The translations under genes were made by a program, and so were the position numbers. From Ramlibacter sp. (GTDB lineage: Bacteria; Pseudomonadota; Gammaproteobacteria; Burkholderiales; Burkholderiaceae_C), in the NCBI GenBank assembly GCA_026785815.1, contig JAJAZH010000128.1, forward strand, positions 1 through 18,997: DNA of 18,997 bases. Reading direction: 5' to 3'. The notes beneath the pieces were generated by a model. That model was given only the letters and a program-made list of their open reading frames with translations, had not been told where the DNA came from and did no database searches. Numbering within the stretch: the stretch's first letter is position 1; every line of letters starts with the position of its first letter. This document shows, in pieces, positions 1-7,088 of this stretch.

Positions 1-311
1 CACGCCAGCACCGCCAGGTGAAACAGCGACCAGAGCGGTCGCAGGGCCGCGGTCTGGGTGCTGAGCCAGCCCAGGCTCTCGACCGCCGTCGCTGCGACCG
101 CGCCCGCGGCCGAGTAGCCGGCCAGGCGGCCGAACTGGAAGCTCCAGACCGAACGGTTCACGTTGACCACGCTCACCACGTTGACCACGCTGACCGCGCC
201 GGCAGCACCGCCACGCGTGATGCCGGCGCACGCCGCCCCGCACATGGCAACGCAGTGCGGCCCGCCGGCCAGGCCCATCAACAGCGCGGTGGCGGCGAGC
301 GTGGTGGACAT
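1..311 (-). CDS. TauE/SafE-like (sulfite exporter family) membrane protein, N-terminal part
   Basis: Partial gene that leaves the window at base 1; about 103 residues are visible. The ATG at 311-309 follows the hemN stop by 16 bp. The first segment is hydrophobic and carries GLAGGPHCVAMCG (about residues 13-25), the GxxHCxxMCG signature of the TauE/SafE-type proteins found beside cco/hemN genes in proteobacteria. In that setting they are thought to help metal or haem handling for cbb3 oxidase, not sulfite export; that role is family knowledge and unproven here. An in-frame 18-bp tandem repeat (160-195) gives a Val/Ser/Asn-rich stretch at about residues 39-50, in the loop after the Cys motif, followed by a typical FQFGRLAGYS segment. 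Close spacing suggests co-transcription with hemN. Confidence 0.78.
   Translation of the reverse strand, partial: MSTTLAATALLMGLAGGPHCVAMCGAACAGITRGGAAGAVSVVNVVSVVNVNRSVWSFQFGRLAGYSAAGAVAATAVESLGWLSTQTAALRPLWSLFHLAVLA
160..195 (-). repeat. 18-bp tandem repeat, two copies, in frame
   Basis: ACGTTGACCACGCTCACC (160-177) is followed at once by a copy differing in one base (178-195). Each copy is itself two similar 9-mers. Read on the minus strand it encodes alternating Val-Ser/Asn-Val units inside the TauE/SafE-like protein, and the reading frame is kept. Confidence 0.85.
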
Positions 312-327
312 GACGTTGCGCCGCCGG

Positions 328-1713
328 TCAAAGGATGCGCGAGAACTGCGCGCGGTTGCGGTCGGCCTGCAGGTAGCGGTCGAACACCATCGCCACCGCT
401 CGCACCATGAACCAGCCCTGCGCCGTGACCTGGATGCCGGTGTCGTCCAGCACCACCAGCCCGTGCCCGGCCAGCTCCCGCAATTGCGCCAGCTCGCGGG
501 CGAAGTAGCTGCGGAAGTCCAGCAGCCAGGCCAGCTCGACCGATTCGTACACCACCAGCCCCTGGCACATCAGCGCCATGATCACGGCGCGCCGGGCCAG
601 GTCGTCCCGGCTGAGGGCCAGACCGCGCCCCACCGGCAGGCGAGCGTCGTCGATGGCGTCGCAGTACTCCTCCATGGTCTTGGCGTTCTGGCTGTAACTC
701 GGGCCGATGCGGCCGATCGCCGACACGCCCAGGCCGATCAGGTCGCAATCGGGCTGGGTGCTGTAGCCCTGGAAATTGCGGTGCAGCCGGCCCTGGCGCT
801 TGGCCACCGCCAACGAATCGCCGGGCAAGGCGAAGTGGTCCATGCCGACATCCACATAGCCGGCGCCGACCAGCGCAACGAGCGATTGCGACAGCAGCGC
901 CATCCGGTCCGCGGCCGTCGGCAGCTCGGCCGACGGGATCCGCCGCTGCGCCGTGAAACGCTCCGGCAGGTGCGCGTAGCCATACAGCGCGATCCGGTCG
1001 GGCCGTAGCTGCTGCAGCTGCGCCAGCGTGCGCGCAAACGACTCCGGCGTCTGGCGCGGCAGGCCGTAGATCAGGTCGACGTTGATCGAGTCGAAGCCCA
1101 CGGCGCGTGCCTGCTCCATCAGGGTGCTGACCTGCTGGTACGACTGGACCCGATGGACCGCCTTCTGCACTTGCGGGTCGAAGTCCTGGACGCCGAAGCT
1201 GATGCGGTTGAAGCCCAGTTCGGCCAGCGTTGCCAGCCGGCCCCCATCCACCGTGCGGGGATCGACCTCAATCGAATACTCGCCGCCCGGCACCAGCGCG
1301 AAGCCGCGCCGCAGCATGGCCATCAGCTCGCGCAGTTCGTCGTCGGACAGGAAGGTCGGCGTGCCGCCGCCCAGGTGCAGCTGGGTCACGACCTGCCCGG
1401 TGCCCAGCTGGTCGGTGTACAGCTGCACTTCCCGCTCCAGGTAGCGCAGGTAGGCCGCCGCGGTCGCCTGGTGCCGGGTGATGATCTTGTTGCAGGCGCA
1501 GAAGTAACAACGCGACGCGCACAACGGAATGTGAACGTCCAGCGACAGCGGCGGCGCCAGCGACGCGACGCCGCTGCGCCGCTGCGCCAGCGCGTGTCCC
1601 TGGTCGGTCGCGGTAAAGGCTTCGACGAACCGGTCGGCCGTGGGGTAGGAGGTGTAGCGCGGTCCGGCGCCGTCGTAGCGCCGGAGCAGGTCGGGGGAAA
1701 CAACGTCAGTCAT
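328..1713 (-). CDS. hemN: Oxygen-independent coproporphyrinogen III oxidase (radical SAM)
   Basis: A 461-residue protein of the usual HemN length. It catalyses the anaerobic oxidative decarboxylation of coproporphyrinogen III to protoporphyrinogen IX in haem synthesis, in the cytoplasm. The N-terminus has the family signature GPRYTSYPTA (residues 17-26). The radical-SAM cluster ligands are C65, C69 and C72 (CxxxCxxC) with the extra HemN cysteine C74, and GGGTPT at 115-120 is the SAM-binding glycine motif. Full length plus the C74 position favour true HemN over the shorter HemW. The ATG at 1713 places the signature where it is in E. coli HemN, though no strong Shine-Dalgarno sequence precedes it. 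An FNR box lies upstream at 1767-1780. The downstream neighbour is a TauE/SafE-like gene, the usual partner in cbb3-oxidase loci. Confidence 0.96.
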   Translation of the reverse strand: MTDVVSPDLLRRYDGAGPRYTSYPTADRFVEAFTATDQGHALAQRRSGVASLAPPLSLDVHIPLCASRCYFCACNKIITRHQATAAAYLRYLEREVQLYTDQLGTGQVVTQLHLGGGTPTFLSDDELRELMAMLRRGFALVPGGEYSIEVDPRTVDGGRLATLAELGFNRISFGVQDFDPQVQKAVHRVQSYQQVSTLMEQARAVGFDSINVDLIYGLPRQTPESFARTLAQLQQLRPDRIALYGYAHLPERFTAQRRIPSAELPTAADRMALLSQSLVALVGAGYVDVGMDHFALPGDSLAVAKRQGRLHRNFQGYSTQPDCDLIGLGVSAIGRIGPSYSQNAKTMEEYCDAIDDARLPVGRGLALSRDDLARRAVIMALMCQGLVVYESVELAWLLDFRSYFARELAQLRELAGHGLVVLDDTGIQVTAQGWFMVRAVAMVFDRYLQADRNRAQFSRIL

Positions 1714-1766
1714 CGGGATGGGCAGGGGGTTGCCTGCAACTGTGCGCGCGCCGGCGGGCGCGCAGC

Positions 1767-1780
1767 TTGACCTGCATCAA
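1767..1780 (-). promoter_or_regulatory. FNR/ANR binding site upstream of hemN
   Basis: TTGACCTGCATCAA fits the FNR/ANR/FixK consensus TTGAY-N4-ATCAA in both half sites. It sits in the 75-bp gap between the Pat-like gene and hemN, with its near edge 54 bp from the hemN ATG. If it acts as a class II site (centre near -41.5), transcription would start near base 1732, leaving a short leader of about 20 nt. No good -10 hexamer is obvious, which is common for activator-dependent promoters. An FNR-type regulator is encoded at 5101-5901. Confidence 0.85.
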
Positions 1781-1788
1781 GCCCGGCG

Positions 1789-4467
1789 CTAACGCAATGA
1801 CAGGCGCAGGGACAACGTGTCGCCCGAGGGCACGCTGCCGACCTCGAAGCCGGCGCGCCGCGCCAGCGCCTGCATCGCCGTGTTCTGCACCAGGCACTGG
1901 CCCAGGACCTCCCGGGTGCCGCGACCGCGCAGGTAGCCCACCAGGCTCCCCATCAGCAGGTGGCCCAGGCCCTTGCCCTGCCAGGGGGAAGCCACCAGGA
2001 TCGCGAATTCCGCGCGCAGGTTGTCGGGGTCGCAGACGGCCCGGACTTCACCCACCATGGACCGCGCGCCCCGCTGGTCCGGCGGCGTCAGGGCGATGAA
2101 GGTCATCTCGCGGTCGTAGTCGATCTGGCTGTAGCGGGCCAGTTCGGAATGGGGCACTTCGCGCCGCGACAGGAAAAAGCGCAGCCGCATGTCTGCCGGC
2201 GTGCAATCCGCGTAGAACGCCTTGAGCAGATCGCTGTCTTCCGGCCGGATCGGCCGCAGCAGGAGCTGCTTGCCCCCGATCGTCACCGTCTCTTCCAGCT
2301 CCGCTGGATACGGCCGGATCGCCAGCGGCCGCTCGCCGCCGCTTCCCGGCAGGTGCACCCGCACCCGCGCATCCAGCGCCAGCACGCCCTGGGCGTCGAC
2401 CAGCAGCGGATTGATGTCGAGTTCCGCCAGCGGCGCCAGGTCGCAGGCCAGCTGCGACACTTTCAGCAAGGTGTCGATCAGCGCCTGGTCGTCGATGGCC
2501 GGCCGGCCCCGGTGCGCAGCCAGCAGCGGGGCGACGCCGCTGCGTGCCACCAGGTCGCGCGCCAGGCCGGCACCCAGGGGCGGAAGCGCCACCGCGTGCC
2601 GCACGGACAGCTCGACGTCGGTGCCGCCCTGCCCGAACAGGAGCACCGGGCCGAACACCGGGTCGGTGGCCAGGCCGGCGATCATTTCGTGGGCGTGCGG
2701 CCGGTTCACCATCGGCTGGACCGTGAACCCGAGCACGGTGGCCCCCGGGTTGAGGCGCGCGACCTGCTGGCGCATCCGGATCGCCGCAGCCCGCACTGCG
2801 TCGGATGTCGCCAGCCCCAGCGCAACGCCGCCCACGTCCGATTTGTGAATCACCTGCTGGGAAACGATCTTCAGCACCACCGGAAAGCCGATGCCGGCGG
2901 CCAGCGTCACCGCCGCTTCGACGTCGGCGGCGCGCAGCGTGCGCAGCCCCGGGATGCCGTAGGCGGCGAGCAGGTCCTGCGCCTCGGAGGCGTCCAGCCA
3001 CTCCCGCCCGTTGGCTGCGGCGCGCTCGAGCAGGGCCAGCGCTTGCGCACGCCGCGGCACGACGCCATCGACTCTGGGCAGCGGCAACTGTTGCAGCTCG
3101 CGCTGGTTGCGCTGGAAGTCCACCAGTTGCAGCCAGGCGGCTGCGGCCCGCTCCGGCGTGCTGTAGCAAGGGACACCGGCAGCCGAGTAAAGCGCGCGCG
3201 CGCCGGCCACGGCGCCATCGCCCAGCCAGCACGCAAGAACCGGTTTGGCGGTGTCGGCGATCAGTGCCAGGCAGGCGCCGGCGATGTCCGCCGCCGGCAC
3301 CAGCGCCGTCGGCGCATGGATGAACAGCACCGCGTCCACTTCCGCGGCCGCCAGCAGCACCTTCAGCGCGTCCTGGTAGCGGGCCACGGGGGCGTCGCCG
3401 ATGATGTCGACCGGATTGCCGTGCGACCAGGTCGCAGGCAGGCAGGCGTCCAGCGCGGCCAGGGTCGGCGGACTCAAGCTCGCCAGCCGGCCGCCGCCCA
3501 GCGACAAGGCGTCGGAAGCCAGCACGCCGGCGCCGCCGCCATTGGTCAGGATCGCCAGCCGCTGCCCCAGCAGGGGCCGGGCATGGGCCAGCGTCTCGGC
3601 GGCATCGAACAAGGCCTCCAGCGTGTCGACGCGCAGCATGCCGGCGCGCCGGATCGCCGCATCGACGACGACGTCCGAGCCCGCCAGCGCGCCGGTGTGC
3701 GAGGCCGCGGCCCGCGCCCCCTCGGGCGCCCGCCCGGCCTTGACCAGGATGACCGGCTTGTTGCGCGACGCGCCGCGCGCTGCCGACATGAACTTGCGCC
3801 CGGCGCGGATCGATTCGGCGTACATCAGGATGGCCCGGGTGCCCGGATCGCTGGCCAGGTAATCCAGCACATCGCCGAAATCGACGTCGGCGCTATCGCC
3901 CAGCGAAATGAAATGCGAAAAACCGATTCCCCGTCCGTTGGCCCAGTCGAGCATGGCGGTGGCGAGCGCCCCGGACTGGGTGACGAAGGCGATCTTTCCG
4001 GGCAACCCCATGCCGGGCGCGAAACTGGCATTCAGGCCGATGCCCGGCACCAGCGCGCCGATGCAGTTCGGTCCCAGGATCCGCAGCAAGTGCGGCCGGG
4101 CGGCGTCCAGCATCGCCTGCTCCAGGCTCGGTTCGCCCGCTGCGGCCGGCGCTTTCAGGCCTGCGCTGAGCACGATGGCGGCGCGCGTTCCCTTGCGCCC
4201 CAACTCGGCAATGAGACCGGGCACCGTTGCGGCGGGAGTGCAGATCACCGCCAGGTGGGGGGCCTGCGGCAGCGATGCGACGTCGCGCCAGGCGGCCTCG
4301 CCGTCAATGGTGGCATGGCGCAGATTGACGGCCCAGACCGGCCCCGTGAAACCGCCCTGCTTGAGGTTCGCCAGCACGACCGCACCGATGCTGCCGGCCC
4401 GGTCCGAGGCGCCGATCACCGCGACCGAGCCGGGCTGGAACAGGGATTCGAGGTTGCGTACGCTCAT
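1789..4467 (-). CDS. Pat/PatZ-like protein: acyl-CoA synthetase (NDP-forming)-like domains fused to GNAT acetyltransferase
   Basis: An 892-residue protein with the architecture and size of PatZ (YfiQ). A CoA-binding Rossmann region comes first (VAVIGASDRAGSIG, 15-28), then succinyl-CoA-ligase-like domains with SHTGALAGSD (256-265). An ATP-grasp half follows, about 490-700 (VLKI at 531-534, HKSDVGGV at 541-548, AELDINPLLV at 681-690). The C-terminal GNAT domain covers about 727-892 and has the acetyl-CoA loop QGKGLG (830-835). PatZ enzymes acetylate lysines, for example on acetyl-CoA synthetase, to restrain acetate activation. His257 stands where ADP-forming acetyl-CoA synthetases carry their phospho-histidine, so loss of synthetase activity cannot be assumed. 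The ATG is 4 bp after the hemerythrin gene's stop, so translation is probably coupled. The exact target protein is not known from sequence. Confidence 0.9.
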   Translation of the reverse strand: MSVRNLESLFQPGSVAVIGASDRAGSIGAVVLANLKQGGFTGPVWAVNLRHATIDGEAAWRDVASLPQAPHLAVICTPAATVPGLIAELGRKGTRAAIVLSAGLKAPAAAGEPSLEQAMLDAARPHLLRILGPNCIGALVPGIGLNASFAPGMGLPGKIAFVTQSGALATAMLDWANGRGIGFSHFISLGDSADVDFGDVLDYLASDPGTRAILMYAESIRAGRKFMSAARGASRNKPVILVKAGRAPEGARAAASHTGALAGSDVVVDAAIRRAGMLRVDTLEALFDAAETLAHARPLLGQRLAILTNGGGAGVLASDALSLGGGRLASLSPPTLAALDACLPATWSHGNPVDIIGDAPVARYQDALKVLLAAAEVDAVLFIHAPTALVPAADIAGACLALIADTAKPVLACWLGDGAVAGARALYSAAGVPCYSTPERAAAAWLQLVDFQRNQRELQQLPLPRVDGVVPRRAQALALLERAAANGREWLDASEAQDLLAAYGIPGLRTLRAADVEAAVTLAAGIGFPVVLKIVSQQVIHKSDVGGVALGLATSDAVRAAAIRMRQQVARLNPGATVLGFTVQPMVNRPHAHEMIAGLATDPVFGPVLLFGQGGTDVELSVRHAVALPPLGAGLARDLVARSGVAPLLAAHRGRPAIDDQALIDTLLKVSQLACDLAPLAELDINPLLVDAQGVLALDARVRVHLPGSGGERPLAIRPYPAELEETVTIGGKQLLLRPIRPEDSDLLKAFYADCTPADMRLRFFLSRREVPHSELARYSQIDYDREMTFIALTPPDQRGARSMVGEVRAVCDPDNLRAEFAILVASPWQGKGLGHLLMGSLVGYLRGRGTREVLGQCLVQNTAMQALARRAGFEVGSVPSGDTLSLRLSLR

Positions 4468-4471
4468 GGCG

Positions 4472-5074
4472 TCACGGCTGCAGCAGGCTCTCCGCGCTCG
4501 GGCCCACGCCGATCGGCGCCGGGGCGGTCAGCACGATGCGCGTGAACAGCCGGTCGTACTGGCGATCGGCCACGCCGCCAGCGAGCGGATCGCGGTCGAC
4601 TGCGAACGCGGCGTCCAGCTCGGCCCATTCAGCGGTCGACAGCAGCTTCTGCGCCGCCGGCAGCAATTCGGTTTCCTCGACCCGCATGTGGTCCAGGTAG
4701 AAGCCGACATATTCCACCGCCCGCTGCTCGAACGCGGGCCGGCGCGACTCGCCAAGCAGCTCCCAGGCCAGCAGCATGTGCTGCAGTTCGCGCACCTTCC
4801 CTTCGCCCTTCAGGTGATCCCGCTCGAGCCGGTGGATCACGTCCTTGAGCCGCGCATCGGCTCGCGCCAGCATCGGAAACAGCAGCCTGGATTCCTTGGG
4901 GTGGTGGCGCTGCTCGGGGAACTCGTCGATGTAGAACAGCATGGCGCGCAGCACGTCGAAGAAGCGTTCGGGCAGGTCGCCCGGACCCTGGCGGATCATG
5001 GCGAGCAGCGAACGCAGCACGGCAGCCACGGCCGCGTGTTCTTCCATCAGGATGCGGGAGGCGGAATGCGACAT
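4472..5074 (-). CDS. Hemerythrin HHE-domain protein
   Basis: A cytoplasmic helical protein of 200 residues. The diiron ligand pattern of hemerythrin-like domains is visible: H13 (in EEHAAV), H57/H58 and E61 (RHHPKES), H87 (ERDHLKGE), and H129 with E133/E134 (DHMRVEETE). Such proteins bind or sense O2 or NO, or protect iron under nitrosative stress; which applies here cannot be read from sequence. The ATG at 5074 is preferred because AGGAG lies 8 nt upstream. A TTG ten codons earlier overlaps the fnr stop and has no ribosome site. It lies between fnr and the Pat-like gene in the same direction, with 26 and 4 bp gaps, so it is almost certainly in one transcript with them. The C-terminal 50 residues extend beyond the four-helix core without a recognisable motif. 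Confidence 0.88.
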   Translation of the reverse strand: MSHSASRILMEEHAAVAAVLRSLLAMIRQGPGDLPERFFDVLRAMLFYIDEFPEQRHHPKESRLLFPMLARADARLKDVIHRLERDHLKGEGKVRELQHMLLAWELLGESRRPAFEQRAVEYVGFYLDHMRVEETELLPAAQKLLSTAEWAELDAAFAVDRDPLAGGVADRQYDRLFTRIVLTAPAPIGVGPSAESLLQP

Positions 5075-5082
5075 GGTGCGAG

Positions 5083-5087
5083 CTCCT
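5083..5087 (-). promoter_or_regulatory. Ribosome binding site that fixes the hemerythrin start
   Basis: AGGAG on the minus strand, 8 nt before the ATG at 5074. It favours the 200-residue product over a 210-residue reading from the upstream TTG. Confidence 0.7.
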
Positions 5088-5100
5088 GCGGCCAGCTCCT

Positions 5101-5901
5101 TCAATGCATCCGGGATTCGAGGGCCCGTGACAGGCCGCCCATGTCGGTGATGCGGATGTGGCGCTTGTCGACCTCGAGCAGCCGTTGCTGCTGGAAGGCG
5201 GAGAAGGTGCGGCTGACGGTCTCCAGCTTCAGGCCCAGGTAGCTGCCGATCTCGGCTCGCGACATGCGCAGGTGGAATTCACCGGCCGAGTAGCCGCGGG
5301 CCTTCAGGCGCTGGGAGAAATTCAGCAGGAAGGCGGCCAGCCGCTCTTCGGCGCTCATGCTTCCCAGCAGCATCATCAGGCTGTGCTCACGCACGATCTC
5401 CCGGCTCATCAGCCGGCTGACGATGTGCTGCATGCCGGCGTTGGCCGCCGACAGTTGCACCAGGTGGGCGTACGGAATGGCGCAGATCTGGGCGTCTTCC
5501 AGCGCCGTGGCGCTGCTGGCGTGCTTGCCCTGGGCCACACCGTCCAGCCCCATCAACTCGCCGCCGATATAAAAACCGCTGACCTGCTCGCGTCCGTCGG
5601 CCAGCTCCAGGCCGGTCTTGAAGGTACCGCCGCGCACGGCGTAGATGAACTCGAAGCGGTCGCCTTCACGGTACAGCGTGTCGCCGGCCTTGACCCGGCG
5701 CTGCGCGAACATCAGGCCGTCCAGGCGTTCGACGTCGCTGCCGGCCATGCCGCAAGGCAGGCACAGCTCGCGCAGGTGGCAGGCCGAGCAGAGTGTCTTC
5801 AGTGGAGCGACCGGCGTTCTCGCGTGGGCCGACGGCGGCGGCACGAACCGCAGTGCGACGGCGGGGGTGTCAAGGATGGCGAGGGACATGGCGAGGGACA
5901 T
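5101..5901 (-). CDS. fnr: FNR-type Crp/Fnr transcription regulator with 4Fe-4S cluster
   Basis: A 266-residue oxygen-responsive regulator. The N-terminal cluster ligands are C38, C41 and C47 (CX2CX5C, with C50 nearby); the fourth is probably C140 in DAQICAIPY, the position of Cys122 in E. coli FNR. A cyclic-nucleotide-binding-type beta-roll covers about 60-145, then a dimerisation helix (about 155-180). The winged HTH contains MSRAEIGSYLGLKLETVSR (213-231); E227, S230 and R231 in ETVSR match the DNA-reading residues of FNR, which fits a TTGAT-type site such as the one before hemN. The ATG at 5901 has AAGGAG 7 nt upstream; a second in-frame ATG lies 12 bp on within a tandem duplication. It starts 19 bp after the receiver-protein stop and is followed by the hemerythrin gene. 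Confidence 0.95.
   Translation of the reverse strand: MSLAMSLAILDTPAVALRFVPPPSAHARTPVAPLKTLCSACHLRELCLPCGMAGSDVERLDGLMFAQRRVKAGDTLYREGDRFEFIYAVRGGTFKTGLELADGREQVSGFYIGGELMGLDGVAQGKHASSATALEDAQICAIPYAHLVQLSAANAGMQHIVSRLMSREIVREHSLMMLLGSMSAEERLAAFLLNFSQRLKARGYSAGEFHLRMSRAEIGSYLGLKLETVSRTFSAFQQQRLLEVDKRHIRITDMGGLSRALESRMH
5878..5901 (-). repeat. 12-bp tandem duplication spanning the fnr start codon
   Basis: GGCGAGGGACAT occurs twice head to tail (5878-5889 and 5890-5901), so fnr begins with Met-Ser-Leu-Ala twice, giving two in-frame ATG codons. The ribosome site AAGGAG is well placed for the outer ATG and about 19 nt from the inner one. Confidence 0.9.
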
Positions 5902-5920
5902 GGCGGATCTCCTTGGGAAC

Positions 5921-6310
5921 TCAGTGAACGATGTGCTGAGCGGCGCGGGCGACCGCGGGCGCGAGCAGTGCGAATTCGGTGCTCTTGTCGACGAACTCCA
6001 GCGCGCCTTCGGCGAGGTAACGCTTGCGGTAGGCGGGGCCGGAGTTGTTGCTGAAGACGACGAAGGCGACTTCGGGAGCGGCCAGTCGCACGGTGCGCAG
6101 CACCTCCATGCCGGCGCCGCCTTCGAGCTGCACGTCGAGCACCACCACGTCGGGACGGGTCGCGAGGATGCCGCTGAAACAACCCCGCGGCGTGTCGGCC
6201 CGCCCGACGACGGACATGCCGGCGGCGCCGAGCATGGCGGCGACGCGATCGCAGATCAGGAGCGAGTCATCGGCCAGGAAAACCTTGACCGGGATGGCGC
6301 TGGAGGGCAT
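5921..6310 (-). CDS. Single-domain response regulator (CheY-like receiver)
   Basis: A stand-alone receiver domain of 129 residues with no output domain. The acidic pair is D14-D15 (FLADDS), the phospho-acceptor D59 (VVVLDVQL), the switch residue S87 (VFSNNS), and the conserved lysine K109 (FVDKS). The ATG at 6310 is chosen because it puts the first beta strand at the usual distance. The reading frame stays open to about 6394, but the extra residues are Pro/Arg-rich and unlike a receiver. No strong Shine-Dalgarno sequence is visible, so the start is somewhat uncertain. It is probably phosphorylated by a kinase such as the tandem-PAS enzyme upstream and could act as a phosphate sink or protein-interaction switch. 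It is followed after 19 bp by fnr. Confidence 0.85.
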   Translation of the reverse strand: MPSSAIPVKVFLADDSLLICDRVAAMLGAAGMSVVGRADTPRGCFSGILATRPDVVVLDVQLEGGAGMEVLRTVRLAAPEVAFVVFSNNSGPAYRKRYLAEGALEFVDKSTEFALLAPAVARAAQHIVH

Positions 6311-6443
6311 GAACCGACTTTGCCCACCGCGTCCCGGTCGCGATATCGGCGGGCGCTGAATCCGGCCTGGGACGAATCCGGTTTGCGCCGGCACAGGGTC
6401 CGAGGCCGGCTCGGAATCGTCCTAGTTGACAACCACCCCGGCG

Positions 6444-7088
6444 TCAGGGTTCCAGCGGCTCGGCCAGGCCGTGGCGGATCGCGTAGCGGACCAGTTCGCT
6501 CTGGTTGGTCAGCGCCATCTTCTGCATCAGGTTGGCCTTGTGGCTGCTGACGGTTTTCACCGACAGGTTCAGGCGGGCCGCGATGTCGGTGACCGACACC
6601 CCCGCCGCCAGGCTCCGGAACACCTGCATTTCCCGGTCCGACAGCGATTCGTGCACGGCCGCGTGCGCGCCGGGCATCGCGCCCAGCGCCAGCTGCTCCG
6701 CGACCTCGGCGCTGATGTAGGCGCCGCCACCGGCGATCTTGCGCAACGCCAGCACCAGCTGCGCCGGCGCGCTTTCCTTGGTCAGGTAGCCGCTGGCGCC
6801 CGACTTGATCGCGCGCACCGCGTACTGCAGCTCCTGGTGCATGCTCAGAACCAGGATCCGCAGGCGCGGCTGCTGCGCCTTCACCAGCTTGATCAGCTCC
6901 ATGCCGCTGCGCCCGGGCATCGACAGGTCCAGCACCAGCACGTCGAAATCGATCTCCCGCACCCGCTCCATCACTTCAGTGCCATCGGCCGCTTCGCCCA
7001 CCACCTGCAGGTCGTCGGCCGAATCGACGATGCGCTTGAGGCCCTCGCGCACGATGGCATGGTCGTCGGCGATGACGATCCGGCTCAT
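6444..7088 (-). CDS. NarL/FixJ-family response regulator
   Basis: A 214-residue two-domain regulator. The receiver (1-125) has D8-D9, the phosphorylation site D54 in VLVLDLSMPG, S82 and K104. The LuxR/GerE-type HTH (about 147-210) includes LSDREMQVFRSLAAG and VSVTDIAARLNLSVKTVSSH, the usual core of this family. Its ATG overlaps the kinase stop as ATGA, so the two are translationally coupled and form a cognate pair. After its stop there are 133 bp to the start of the lone receiver protein. Target genes are unknown; the low-oxygen genes downstream are an obvious candidate set by position only. Confidence 0.95.
   Translation of the reverse strand: MSRIVIADDHAIVREGLKRIVDSADDLQVVGEAADGTEVMERVREIDFDVLVLDLSMPGRSGMELIKLVKAQQPRLRILVLSMHQELQYAVRAIKSGASGYLTKESAPAQLVLALRKIAGGGAYISAEVAEQLALGAMPGAHAAVHESLSDREMQVFRSLAAGVSVTDIAARLNLSVKTVSSHKANLMQKMALTNQSELVRYAIRHGLAEPLEP

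Noticed and set aside
1743..1764. GC-only stem-loop between the Pat-like gene and hemN as a terminator
   Set aside because: The 7-bp stem is made of a simple GCGC run and has no T tract on either strand; it lies within the expected FNR promoter/leader.
1960..4545. Long open frame on the plus strand (861 codons) and similar long plus frames at 163-1008 and 5158-6054
   Set aside because: They are antisense to clear genes (Pat-like, hemN, fnr), are rich in Arg/Gln/His as expected for shadows in GC-rich DNA, and show no domain motif.
6426..6439. TTGAC half site before the lone receiver gene as an FNR box
   Set aside because: The second half reads ACCCC instead of ATCAA/GTCAA, so only one half site is present.
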